From Acidipila rosea (GTDB lineage Bacteria > Acidobacteriota > Terriglobia > Terriglobales > Acidobacteriaceae), in assembly GCF_004339725.1 (NCBI RefSeq), contig NZ_SMGK01000001.1, positions 868,001 to 932,000 of the forward strand: DNA of 64,000 bases, written 5' to 3'. This document shows, piece after piece, positions 22,670 through 31,493 of this stretch; position 1 is the first letter of the stretch; the number at the start of each line of letters is the position of its first letter. The position numbers and the translations under genes are program-made. Below the pieces are notes generated by a model. That model worked only from the letters and a program-made list of their open reading frames with translations. It did no database searches and was not told the origin of the DNA.

Positions 22670-24094
22670 CTATCCGCGCCCCAGCCGCTTCAGCGCCAGC
22701 TTGGCCGCATGATACCCGCACATGCCGTGCACGCCCGCACCCGGCGGCGTTGAAGAGGAGCATAGATAGAGGCGCGGATCGGGCGTAGCGTAGCCGCTCG
22801 CCGTCGGCCGCAGCACCATCTGGCGCAGGTTCATCGCGCCGCCGCTGATGTCCCCGCCCACCAGGTTTGCATCCATCGCCTCCAGCGTCGAAGGAGAGGA
22901 AACATGCTTCGCCAGGATGCACTCGCGAAAGCCCGGCGCAAAGCGCTCGATCTGCCTCTCGATTGCCTCTGCCATGTCCACGGTTGAGCCGTTCGGCACA
23001 TGGCAGTAGGCCCACAGAATATGCCGTCCTTCCGGCGCGCGCGTCGCGTCAAAGAGCGTCGGTTGCGCCACCAGCACAAAAGGCGCATCGCTCACCTGCC
23101 CGCGCACCGCGGCCTCTTCTGATGCAGCAATCTCCGCCATTGAGCCGCCAAGATGCACCGTCGCCGAGCGCAGACACTCGCGCGCTCGCCATGGCGCTGG
23201 CGCAGACAACGCGTAGTCCACCTTGAACGATCCCGGCCCGTACTTGAAGTCGCCGAGCGCCGCTCGATATGCGCCCCTCAGCCGTTCTCCCGCCATTGCC
23301 AGCAGCGCCCGCGGACTCACATCGCACATCACCAGGGAGTTCTTCGGCAGCTCATCGAGCGAGCCCACCCGCGTTGAGGTGTGCACGCGCCCGCCAAGGC
23401 TGGTCAGCAGTGAGAGCAGCGCGTCCGTAATCGACTGCGCCCCTCCGCGCGGCACCGGCCATCCTGCCGCATGCGCCGCCGCTCCCAGCATGATGCCCAC
23501 CGCCGCGCTGAGCGGCGCATCGAGGCTCATGAAGGAGTGCGCCGCAATCCCTGCAAACAGCGCGCGCGTCCGCTCCTCCGTGAAAGTGTGTTTCGCCAGG
23601 AAGCGCGCCGGCTGCACCGCTCGCATCCCGAACTTCGCCAGCAGAAAAGGATGGCGCGGCGCCCGCAGCAGCGGCCCCAGTGTATCCCCGGCGAAGTCCG
23701 CCCAGTTCTCCACCAGCGGACGCATCATGCCGTTCCACGCGCGCCCATCGCGCCCCAGCACCGCCGCAGCTTCATCGAGATCGCGTTCCAGCAGCACCGC
23801 GCTGCCATCGTTGAGCGGGTGCGCCAGCGGCGCATCCGGCTGGATCCATTCCAGTCCATGCGCGGCCAGTGGCAGCGAACGAAAAAATGGCGAGCCCGCG
23901 CCCATCGGATGCACCGCCGAACCGAAGTCGTGCCGGAAGCCCGGCAGCGTCAACGGCAGCGTCCGTGCCGCGCCGCCCGGCACCGCTTCTGCCTCGAAGA
24001 CATCCACCTCCATGCCCGCCTGCGCCAGCACAATCGCTGCCGCCAGCCCGTTCGGGCCGGAGCCGATCACACTCGCGCGCACAGGCTCAGTCAT
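22670..24094 (-). CDS. Phytoene desaturase-like FAD oxidoreductase
   Basis: A 474-residue NAD(P)/FAD-dependent amine oxidase/phytoene dehydrogenase-like protein. The dinucleotide motif GSGPNGLAAAIVLAQAG is at the N-terminus, followed by EAEAVPGGAARTLPL and FRHDFGSAVHPMG. The C-terminal flavin motif is LYLCSSSTPPGAGVHGMCGYHAA. No carotenoid genes are near, so the substrate is unknown. I prefer ATG 24094, which overlaps the upstream gene end by 8 bases and begins just before the FAD motif, over the in-frame codon at 24139. Confidence 0.85.
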   Translation of the reverse strand: MTEPVRASVIGSGPNGLAAAIVLAQAGMEVDVFEAEAVPGGAARTLPLTLPGFRHDFGSAVHPMGAGSPFFRSLPLAAHGLEWIQPDAPLAHPLNDGSAVLLERDLDEAAAVLGRDGRAWNGMMRPLVENWADFAGDTLGPLLRAPRHPFLLAKFGMRAVQPARFLAKHTFTEERTRALFAGIAAHSFMSLDAPLSAAVGIMLGAAAHAAGWPVPRGGAQSITDALLSLLTSLGGRVHTSTRVGSLDELPKNSLVMCDVSPRALLAMAGERLRGAYRAALGDFKYGPGSFKVDYALSAPAPWRARECLRSATVHLGGSMAEIAASEEAAVRGQVSDAPFVLVAQPTLFDATRAPEGRHILWAYCHVPNGSTVDMAEAIERQIERFAPGFRECILAKHVSSPSTLEAMDANLVGGDISGGAMNLRQMVLRPTASGYATPDPRLYLCSSSTPPGAGVHGMCGYHAAKLALKRLGRG

Positions 24095-25658
24095 GGGGGG
24101 GAAGTGGCTCCGGCCAATTTGTAACCGTGAAAGTTCCATTTGCCGTGCGCGTCACCTCTGGTGCATACAGCCCCAGCAGTTGCCTGCGCCACCAGTCGCC
24201 GTTGGCGCGCTTCTCGGCCGCGCTCGTGAACCAGTACTGCCACAGCACCGCCCGCACATATTTCGGCGGCGTCTGCGCAAACGGGTTGCCTGCGAAAAGC
24301 CCCAGCACATCGCGGTCATTCATCAACAGCTTTTCTTCCGTGATGGGCACAATCGCATTCTGCCGCCAGTCTCCCAGCGAGGCAAACCAAAGGTTCCAGT
24401 CAAAGCGTGGTTGATAAGGCGCATAGATGTGCGGCCTCTCATGCAGCGCCTGCGGCTTGTAGCGGAAGGGGTACGCCGTCCACCTGACTCCATCATTCGA
24501 GCCTTGAAACTCGATCTCGTAGCGCCCGCGCGTCATCACGGCAAACAGTCCATACTGGTTCGCAATCCGAAATGGCTCCAGCGCCGTAATCGGCGCCGTC
24601 GGCAGCGGCAGATCGCGGAAGGGAAGTCGCAGCAGCTCCGCCGTCGTTACATAGCCGACGAAGGTAAGCATCACCGCCGCGATCGCAGTGCGCAGCGCCG
24701 CAGCATGCGTGGAGCGAGGTGCCGGCGAACTCTCTGCCAGCCTGCTGCGAAAGCGCTGCGGCGTCAGCCGCTCAACCGCGCGGTCATCGAGCAGCAGAAA
24801 CCCCAGCGCCAACACCAGGTAGTTCAGAAACTTGTAGTTTGCCGTCACAATCACGCCCGCCTGCCACGCCGTCACCAGCACAAAGCACGCCAGCCGCACC
24901 GGCCTCGGCATAAACATCATGAAGACCAGCACCAGTTCGAGCGCGAGCGTCAGAAAGGCCGTCGCCACATGGAACCAGTGCGGCAGGTGCGCCGCATACC
25001 ATCCCACCCACGTCGGCAGCGGCCCGTTCTGGTAGTAGTCCACCATCGCCGTCAGGTGTCGCCACTGTTCGTCGCCGCTCAGCAGCTTCACCAGTCCTGA
25101 CTCGAAGTAGATCCTGAACCACTCCCACAGCAGCAGGAAGAGCGCTGCCCGCGACGGCGGATCATCCGCGCCCCACCCCGGCAGCAGGCCTCGCGGCGCA
25201 AGGAACAGCGCCAGAAATCCAGCCTCCAGCAGCATCCCATCCGACTGGTAGCCTGAGAACTCGCTAGCCGTGCTCACAAACGAGAGAAAGCAGACGAAGC
25301 ACACCGCCAGCGTCAGCCGAGGCCACACATTCGCCACCACGAGCAGGGATGCCGCCATTCCCACCCAGCACAGCGCCATCAGCGCATGGTTTGAGCTCGC
25401 TACCCACAGCAGCGACGGCGCAAACCAGAACCGCTCCAGCCCGCTTACGCTGTTGGCCACGTGCGCCAGGAACTCACCGGCCGGCAGGATGCCGTTCGGC
25501 CCGATCAGGCCGCGTATCTGAAAGACCAGCGAGAAGAAGGCAGAGAAGTAGATCAGCCCCAGCGCCCGCAGAAACAGCCATCGGGGCGCAAGTCTGCCGG
25601 GTGCGCCCGGTGGCGTGCCAAAGATCCAGTTCAGCCGCGACTGTGAGCTACCATTCAC
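24087..25658 (-). CDS. Lipase maturation factor-like membrane protein
   Basis: A 523-residue polytopic membrane protein. The hydrophobic first two thirds contain the LMF1-type motifs FQIRGLIGPNGILP, GYQSDGMLLEAGFLALFLAP, WEWFRIYFESGLVKLLSGD and a C-terminal block including FEGSN-like and YAPYQPRFDWNLWFASL. Eukaryotic LMF1 helps lipoprotein lipase fold in the ER; the role of bacterial members is not established. Its stop overlaps the start of the FAD oxidoreductase, so the two form an operon of unclear purpose. Confidence 0.88.
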   Translation of the reverse strand: MNGSSQSRLNWIFGTPPGAPGRLAPRWLFLRALGLIYFSAFFSLVFQIRGLIGPNGILPAGEFLAHVANSVSGLERFWFAPSLLWVASSNHALMALCWVGMAASLLVVANVWPRLTLAVCFVCFLSFVSTASEFSGYQSDGMLLEAGFLALFLAPRGLLPGWGADDPPSRAALFLLLWEWFRIYFESGLVKLLSGDEQWRHLTAMVDYYQNGPLPTWVGWYAAHLPHWFHVATAFLTLALELVLVFMMFMPRPVRLACFVLVTAWQAGVIVTANYKFLNYLVLALGFLLLDDRAVERLTPQRFRSRLAESSPAPRSTHAAALRTAIAAVMLTFVGYVTTAELLRLPFRDLPLPTAPITALEPFRIANQYGLFAVMTRGRYEIEFQGSNDGVRWTAYPFRYKPQALHERPHIYAPYQPRFDWNLWFASLGDWRQNAIVPITEEKLLMNDRDVLGLFAGNPFAQTPPKYVRAVLWQYWFTSAAEKRANGDWWRRQLLGLYAPEVTRTANGTFTVTNWPEPLPPHD

Positions 25659-25706
25659 CTTCGTCCGCCATCATAGATTAACGGGAATCTGACCGCAGGC
25701 TGGCGT

Positions 25707-26672
25707 ATGCTGTTCAGAAATATGACGAACCCGCTGGTGAGTTTTGTCATCCCAACACGTGATCGTCCAATCCAGTTGATCCGCGCCGTTCAAAGTGCTC
25801 TCGCGCAGACATACCCTCAGGTTGAGGTCATTGTCGTTGTGGATGGCCCGGACGATCTTGTGCTCGCCCTGCTCGACGATATTTCCTCGCCCGCGCTTCA
25901 CATCGTCCCCGTGCCCCAGCCGGTCGGCGGGGCAGAGGCCCGCAACATCGGCATCCGGTACGCCTCCGGTCAGTGGATCGCTCTGCTCGACGACGACGAT
26001 CAAGCCATGCCCGATCGCATTGAGCAGCAGTTGCGCCGCGCACACGCCTCCCGCTATCCACTTCCGGTGGTCAGCTCGCGATTCATCGCCGTTCTTGATA
26101 GCGGAGAGCAGATCCTGCCCCGCCGCCTTTACCGTCGCGGCGATCCTGCGCGCTACCTCTTCCTGCGCCGATCCTTTCGCTATGGCGACGGTCTTCTCCA
26201 CACTTCCACGCTTCTGCTCCCCCGCACGCTGATGTTGTCCTGCCCGTTTCTGGGAGGTCTCCGCCGCCATCAGGACTGGGACCTGATTCTCCGTCTCGTC
26301 ACTCTCCCCGGCGTCGGTATTGAAATGTTGCCCCAGCCGCTCGCCCGCGTGCAGATGCAGGAGCAGCGCACCAGCGTCAGCACCAGCCCCGACTGGGAGT
26401 TTTCCCTTGATTGGGCCCGCGAGCGCCGCCGCCGCCTCGGCCGCCGCGCCTATGCCGCCTTCCTTGCCACGGAGTGCATGCCGCGCGCCGCCAAGGTGGG
26501 CGCTTCCCGCAGAAGGCAGCGCGCTCTCCTCCGGGAGTGCCTTCGCCACGCATGGTTCTCGCCGCGCGTCATGGTGCTGGCGACAGCCTTTTTCATTCGC
26601 GCTCGCAAAACTGCGCGGAAGGCGAAGGCTTTCTCTGCCGCAGAAACAACTGCTTCCCGATCAGATCAATGA
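25707..26672 (+). CDS. GT2 glycosyltransferase
   Basis: A 321-residue GT-A inverting glycosyltransferase with the opening strand VSFVIPTRDRP, the first acidic motif VVVDGPDD and the metal motif LLDDDDQ near residue 96. H-Q-D-W at about 190 provides the base region. The C-terminus is highly basic (many Arg/Lys, residues 225-321) without a clear TM helix, suggesting peripheral membrane association. ATG 25722 (fifth codon onward) is an alternative start. It converges with another GT2 gene at 26722. Confidence 0.85.
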   Translation: MLFRNMTNPLVSFVIPTRDRPIQLIRAVQSALAQTYPQVEVIVVVDGPDDLVLALLDDISSPALHIVPVPQPVGGAEARNIGIRYASGQWIALLDDDDQAMPDRIEQQLRRAHASRYPLPVVSSRFIAVLDSGEQILPRRLYRRGDPARYLFLRRSFRYGDGLLHTSTLLLPRTLMLSCPFLGGLRRHQDWDLILRLVTLPGVGIEMLPQPLARVQMQEQRTSVSTSPDWEFSLDWARERRRRLGRRAYAAFLATECMPRAAKVGASRRRQRALLRECLRHAWFSPRVMVLATAFFIRARKTARKAKAFSAAETTASRSDQ

Positions 26673-26721
26673 AGTAGCTGTTACCCGGCGATATCTTCGT
26701 CGCCCGTTCTTGGGCTTCTCG

Positions 26722-27774
26722 TCAGCCGGTCGACCGGGACCCCGGAAAGCAGACAACGCTGTCTGCCGTCTGCAGCGCCGTCAGCTGCGGCGCCGTCCCG
26801 AACTGTAGCGGCCATAGCCATTCCTTTCGCTCCAGAAACATTCCTGGCGGCAGCCCGTTCGCAATCCTGCTGCCGGGCGCAAACTCATCGCGCAGCCGCC
26901 TGGCAAGGTAGCTGGGCGACGCGATCATCGACCGCACCAGCCTGTCCGCAGCCGCGCCCCACAGCCCTTCGCCCAGCCGCATATTGCAGCAGCGAAGATG
27001 CTCCTTGGCTCGCAGCCAACGCGGTGACAGCAGCTCCGCCAGCCTTGGCGCCGCTTCCTCCCACGACGAGGCCCTCCACCCGTGCAGGTGCGACAACAAC
27101 AGGTACTGGACATAGATCCCGTGCAGCTCCTGCATTTTGAAGTGGCGCGTGCTCACGCTCCCCTCGTTCTGCCGAAAGCCGACCAGCACCTCGGGAATGA
27201 GGTGCGTCTCATACATCAGCACCATCCGCCACCACAGGTCTGGGTCCTCCGCATGCAGCCCCGTGCGATAGCCGCCCAGCGCCCTCACCGCCTGCACCCG
27301 CAGCGCCACCGTCGAGTGGCAGATCGCCGGCAGATAGCCCCGCTCGACCAGCTTCCTGCGCTCGCTGCTGCTGCCCCGCGTCGACCGGAAAAGCCCCACG
27401 CTGCCGCCCTGGTACTCCGCCAGCGAATAGATCATGCCCGCTTTAGGATGGGCTGCGATCGCCTCGTCCATCTTCGCCAGGCGGTCCGGATACGACAGGT
27501 CGTCCGCATCCTGCCGCACCAGCCACGGGGTCCGCGTCTCCTTCAACATGCGGTTCAGCGTCGCCGCCACCCCCGCATTCGCCTGCGTCAGGATGCGCAG
27601 CCGCTCATCCCGCACCGAGTGCAGGTAGTCGAGGCTGCCGTCCGTGGCTCCGTCCACGATCGCCAGTATCTCGAAGTCGCCGAACGACTGCCCCAGCAGG
27701 CTCCCCACCGCCTCCTGCAGATAGGGCAGGGCGTTGTAAACGGGAAGACCGATAGTGAATCTGGCTTGTCGCAA
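26722..27774 (-). CDS. GT2 glycosyltransferase
   Basis: A 350-residue family-2 glycosyltransferase: FTIGLPVYNALPYLQEAVGSLL at the start, AIVDGATDGS, metal motif RQDADDLSYPDR (about 92-103) and ED near residue 183 in LHAEDPDLWWRM. It probably adds a sugar during exopolysaccharide or surface glycan assembly, given the second GT2 next door and the polymerase-like gene at 28235. Acceptor and donor cannot be told. Its promoter region would be the AT-rich stretch beyond 27774. Confidence 0.88.
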   Translation of the reverse strand: MRQARFTIGLPVYNALPYLQEAVGSLLGQSFGDFEILAIVDGATDGSLDYLHSVRDERLRILTQANAGVAATLNRMLKETRTPWLVRQDADDLSYPDRLAKMDEAIAAHPKAGMIYSLAEYQGGSVGLFRSTRGSSSERRKLVERGYLPAICHSTVALRVQAVRALGGYRTGLHAEDPDLWWRMVLMYETHLIPEVLVGFRQNEGSVSTRHFKMQELHGIYVQYLLLSHLHGWRASSWEEAAPRLAELLSPRWLRAKEHLRCCNMRLGEGLWGAAADRLVRSMIASPSYLARRLRDEFAPGSRIANGLPPGMFLERKEWLWPLQFGTAPQLTALQTADSVVCFPGSRSTG

Positions 27775-27853
27775 TAGTCCCGCCCTCTGCCGCGTGCCAA
27801 GGGCGCAATTACGTTACCCTCCGCCCCTGGCTCCATCCCTGGCTGAAAATTTT

Positions 27854-27934
27854 CTAACTTAACTAAATGTTTAAGTTAGCAAACATTACTGCAGCTTAAA
27901 ATTATCGCGGTCAAGTTAAAACTACTTTAAGTTA
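27854..27934. promoter_or_regulatory. AT-rich control region with TTAAGTTA repeats
   Basis: Within about 170 bases of strikingly AT-rich DNA between the divergent GT2 and the Wzy operon there is a perfect 9-bp inverted repeat, CTAACTTAA (27854-27862) and TTAAGTTAG (27871-27879), with an 8-base spacer. A further half-site TTTAAGTTA follows at 27926-27934 and AAGTTAAA at 27913. Candidate operators for surface-polysaccharide genes. Confidence 0.4.
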
Positions 27935-28019
27935 TCGAACCAAAGTAACGTTTAACCTGCTCTATGCAAATGTTAAGGTAACTCAATTACTGGATAGCTA
28001 TATCTCAGATTGATTTCTT

Positions 28020-28238
28020 TTGAGCTGCCTTAGTAGTAACGCCAAGGCTGCAATGAGGTGGATTTTTTTGCCCGCAGGGTTGCAAGCCGTTGAGATCGCG
28101 GGAACCCGCGCGTGTCCGGGCGGCGAACTCACGTTCGCTGATCTCGCAGCAGTCCTGCGCCGTCGCCGGCCGCCGATGGACCAGCTCATCGCAGTCTGGG
28201 CCAATCAACACGGCTGCTTCTACGTGGGGCGCCCATGA
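28020..28238 (+). CDS. Small hypothetical protein coupled to the polymerase gene
   Basis: A 72-residue open frame (or 61 residues from the internal ATG at 28053) whose TGA overlaps the ATG of the next gene as ATGA. That overlap is the main reason to consider it real. The product ends in MDQLIAVWANQHGCFYVGRP and has one Arg-rich patch (LRRRRPP). I recognise no family. It could also be a leader frame used for translational coupling. Confidence 0.4.
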   Translation: MSCLSSNAKAAMRWIFLPAGLQAVEIAGTRACPGGELTFADLAAVLRRRRPPMDQLIAVWANQHGCFYVGRP

Positions 28239-29572
28239 AGAGCTCCCGGCTCAATCAGATTCTCAGCGCCTTCGGGGTGGAGGATGTCCTCTGTGTCCTG
28301 CTCCTTGCCTTTTTTGCCGTGGCCGGCTCCATCTCCGGCATCGCGCCCAACCAGGCCTCCGGGATGACGAACGCCCCGGCCACCGGCTTCATGGCCCCCG
28401 GCATCCTCTCGCAGCTCGTCGTCAACGCCATCATCCTCGGTCTGCTCCTCTTCAACGCCCGCAAGATGCTGCTGTGGAACCGCGCCCTCCAGTGGAACCT
28501 CGCCATCATCCTCGCCGCGCTCTCCTCTGTTGCCTGGTCGGCGGACCCGCTCCTCACCCTGCGCCGGGCCATTCCCTTTGCCTTGGCAGCTCTCTTCGGC
28601 CTCTACTTCGCCGTCCGATTTGTCCCGCGCCGCCAGCTGCAGATTCTGTGGTTCACCTTCGTACTGCTGGCCATCGCCAGCGCGGTTGCGGCGCTGGCCT
28701 TTCCCTCTGTGGGCCTTGACGCCTCCACCGGCCACACCCACGACTGGCAGGGCGTCTTCACCCAGAAAAATGCCTGTGGCCGCGTCATGGTGCTCGCCTC
28801 CGTCGTCGTCTTCTCCATCCGCGCGCACCGCGGTCTCCGTGCCTTCTCACTGCTGCTTTTTACAGGCGTGCTCCTCATGAGCGGCTCGCGCGGCGCCTGG
28901 GTCATTGAGCTCTCTCTCTTCGCGCTCTGGCTGGGGTTCCTCATCGCCGCCCGGCTCAGGAAACAGGAGCGGGTCTTCGTCTTCGCCGCAGTCGCCGTAG
29001 CTCTGGTCCTCTGCGCCTTTCTTGTCGTGTGCGTTCTCCCCGAGCTCGCGCTGCTGCTGGGCCGCGATCCCACCCTCTCAGGCCGCATCGCCATCTGGCA
29101 TCACGTCTGGAGGGCGATCCTCCGCCATCCCTTGCTCGGCTATGGTCTGTCGGCCTTCTGGCAAGGCCTTCAGGCAGCGTCGTATTCCGTCATCGTCGCG
29201 CTCCACTTCGTCCTCTTCCACGCGCACAACGGCTTTCTTGAAATCTGGCTGGAGCTCGGCGCCCTCGGCCTGCTGCTCTTCATCTTCAGCTACCTTCGCG
29301 CCTGCAGGAAGGTTCTCCCCCACCTGCTCGGCCGCGACAGCCGCAGCGCCCTTTGGATGGGCCTGTTCCTCTTTCTCATCGCCGTCTACAACATCGGCGA
29401 GAATACCTTCCTCACCTCCAACGGCATCTTCTGGGTGCTCTATGTAGCAGTCCTTGCCGACATCGAACTGCTCGCCCCCGAGCGCCCTGAGAATGTCCTC
29501 GCCTTTCCCGGAGCCGCGCGTTCTCCCGTCTACTACGGGACCGCAGCGGCGCGGCGCAGCTCGTTAGGCTAG
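28235..29572 (+). CDS. O-antigen ligase / Wzy-type polymerase family protein
   Basis: A 445-residue polytopic membrane protein with 10-12 helices. It carries the Wzy_C-type motif DWQGVFTQKNACGR near residues 168-181, in the large-loop region, and a second loop with GRDPTLSGRIAIWHHVW and HAHNGFLEIWLELG near 275-345. Such proteins polymerise or ligate exopolysaccharide repeat units in the inner membrane. The GT2 genes around it support a surface-glycan role. Confidence 0.85.
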   Translation: MKSSRLNQILSAFGVEDVLCVLLLAFFAVAGSISGIAPNQASGMTNAPATGFMAPGILSQLVVNAIILGLLLFNARKMLLWNRALQWNLAIILAALSSVAWSADPLLTLRRAIPFALAALFGLYFAVRFVPRRQLQILWFTFVLLAIASAVAALAFPSVGLDASTGHTHDWQGVFTQKNACGRVMVLASVVVFSIRAHRGLRAFSLLLFTGVLLMSGSRGAWVIELSLFALWLGFLIAARLRKQERVFVFAAVAVALVLCAFLVVCVLPELALLLGRDPTLSGRIAIWHHVWRAILRHPLLGYGLSAFWQGLQAASYSVIVALHFVLFHAHNGFLEIWLELGALGLLLFIFSYLRACRKVLPHLLGRDSRSALWMGLFLFLIAVYNIGENTFLTSNGIFWVLYVAVLADIELLAPERPENVLAFPGAARSPVYYGTAAARRSSLG

Positions 29573-29708
29573 CGCTCGCCCTCATTGGCGGCATCGACAA
29601 GACCTTCCCCGTCAACGCCGGACAGATCGGCGCCGCTGGCCTCTCAGCCGCCGCGCCCCAGGCATCTTCCGGGAAGGGAAGCGCTCCACTCTGCCTTAGA
29701 TCTACGCC

Positions 29709-30896
29709 CTATTCCGGCGCCACCCCGGCATGCGAATTCGCCTCATTCAGCTTGCGCCAGTCCGCCACCTGTTTCGCGCTTGCCTTATCCGCTTCCTGCC
29801 GCAGTTGCTGATACTTCAGCAGCGCCTGGTGCGCCTCTGCCGTCTGACCTGCCTTTCGGTAGATCTGCGCCAGCTCATACCACGCACGCCTCTGCACCTC
29901 GCCCTGCACCTCGCACGCGCGCTTGAACTCGGCAATCGCCTCGGCATTCTTACCCTCCGACGCCAGTCCCCGCGCCAGGTAGTAATCGGCCACCGTCGGC
30001 GCTCCATAGAGCTTCACCACCTGCTCCAGCAGCGGCACGCCCTTCTCCTCTTCGCCGCGATCCACGCGTACGCTGCCCAGGTCATACATCGCCACCGGAT
30101 TGCCCGGCGTCAGCTTCAGTTGCTCGGCAAACGCATTCTCCGCCAGGTCCACCGCTCCCGTCTTGCGATATTCCTCGCCCAGCCCCTCGTAGAGATCGGC
30201 CTCGCCCGGCGCGATCTTGATCGCCGCCAGGTACTCGTCAATCGCGTTCTTGTGCTGCTCCGCCTGCGCCGCAATCTGCGCATTCAGCCGGTGCACTCGC
30301 CACGAGCCAGGGTCCAGGTGATACATCTGCGCATAGCTGTCTTTCGCCACCTGCATATGCGCCTGCCCACGATAATCCAGCACATTCACATCCTTCGGAG
30401 CCAGCTCCGCCGCGCGATCCAGCGGCCCCGTCGCCTTCTCCGGATGGCCGGACTTCAGCTCCACAATCCCCAGCCACATCTCCGCCTCGGCGTTGTCCGG
30501 GTTCGCCGTCGCCTCCAGTTCCAGGTCGTGAATCGCCTCCGGAATATGGTTGGTCTGGTAGTTCGCAATGCCCATGAACAGGTGAGCGCCCGCCAGCGTC
30601 GGATCGATCTGCAGCGACTTCTCGATCGAGGCCTTCGCCTCCGCCAGCTTCCCCTCTTTGAGCTGCGTCATCCCCAGGTCGAGGAACGCCTGCGGCAGGT
30701 CGGGAGCCACCACCGTCGCCTGCTTCAGATACTTCTCCGCCAGCTCCGGATGGCCGCTCTGCATCGCCGCTCCTGCCTGCGCAAAGAGCGATTGCAGCTG
30801 CGCCTGCGACGCCTGCACCTGGTAGCCCAGCGCGGTCCCGCAGCAGCCCAGCAGCGCCGCGCCGCTGAGCAATATTCCTGTTTTTAGGGTAAACAT
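29709..30896 (-). CDS. Secreted TPR-repeat protein
   Basis: A 395-residue protein with an N-terminal signal sequence (MFTLKTGILLSGAALLGCCG); the LLGC could be a lipobox. About nine tetratricopeptide repeats fill residues 30-380, with typical A..LG....P...A.... spacing. TPR proteins act as scaffolds and no enzymatic motif is present. I start it at ATG 30896, directly before the signal peptide, not at the far upstream in-frame codon at 31151, whose extra 85 residues look non-coding. Confidence 0.82.
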   Translation of the reverse strand: MFTLKTGILLSGAALLGCCGTALGYQVQASQAQLQSLFAQAGAAMQSGHPELAEKYLKQATVVAPDLPQAFLDLGMTQLKEGKLAEAKASIEKSLQIDPTLAGAHLFMGIANYQTNHIPEAIHDLELEATANPDNAEAEMWLGIVELKSGHPEKATGPLDRAAELAPKDVNVLDYRGQAHMQVAKDSYAQMYHLDPGSWRVHRLNAQIAAQAEQHKNAIDEYLAAIKIAPGEADLYEGLGEEYRKTGAVDLAENAFAEQLKLTPGNPVAMYDLGSVRVDRGEEEKGVPLLEQVVKLYGAPTVADYYLARGLASEGKNAEAIAEFKRACEVQGEVQRRAWYELAQIYRKAGQTAEAHQALLKYQQLRQEADKASAKQVADWRKLNEANSHAGVAPE

Positions 30897-31493
30897 GCCA
30901 TCGGATTGTACACGCCGGACCGTCCCGGCCGCATGCGCCGCTTCTCCCCGTGCCGCGATTTCGTTCCTCAGCTGAGCTCCGACAGGCTTATTACGAAAGT
31001 AATGAGCCGAACGGTCGATTTCTAGTTGTGCTTTCCGGCTGATATCAATTAGGCCGTTGGAATTAGCCCGTTGGAATGAGCCCGCTGGAATGAGGAAGCT
31101 TTTCCCGTCTCCGTCCAGCTGTAGCTGCCTCTTTCGGGGTGATTCTCCCAAGCTTTTTTAGGTCGGGAAAAGTCTGTAATCGTTTGCAAAAACATGAGCC
31201 AGATGCTGTCTGTCACAAATTCGAGCCGCAGGGTAGCTCATGGATTTCCCTCTGGCTTCAGGTTACGTTTACTTGCTTGAAAGTGCTTTAACTGCGCGCA
31301 GCGGATAGCTCTCATATCGTAAGGCATTGCTAGGGGTTAATCATTGGTGATACGTTTACCGATGGCTCTGCTTTACAAGCGGTCCGCTGCAGGTATTGTC
31401 CTTGGGAACTGCAGACGGAATGCTTCCGGACCCAGATCCGGAAGCCCGGAATGGAGCGGTTCCTTGTTTCAACGTATTTCTTCAGGAGGCAAC
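30897..31493. other. Non-coding region between divergent TPR and TonB-receptor genes
   Basis: About 600 bases with no convincing gene. It holds a 10-bp palindrome CTCAGCTGAG (30967-30976), a 5-bp-arm hairpin ATTAC-GAAA-GTAAT (30990-31003), the 14-bp triple repeat at 31051-31092 and, at its right end, a strong AGGAGG (31484-31489) for the receptor gene. No clear promoter hexamers were recognised. Confidence 0.6.
31051..31092. repeat. Three tandem 14-bp repeats
   Basis: Units AGGCCGTTGGAATT (31051-31064), AGCCCGTTGGAATG (31065-31078) and AGCCCGCTGGAATG (31079-31092) follow one another without gaps. They lie in the long divergent intergenic region, not in a gene. They could be iterated protein-binding sites or simple slippage. 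Confidence 0.75.
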
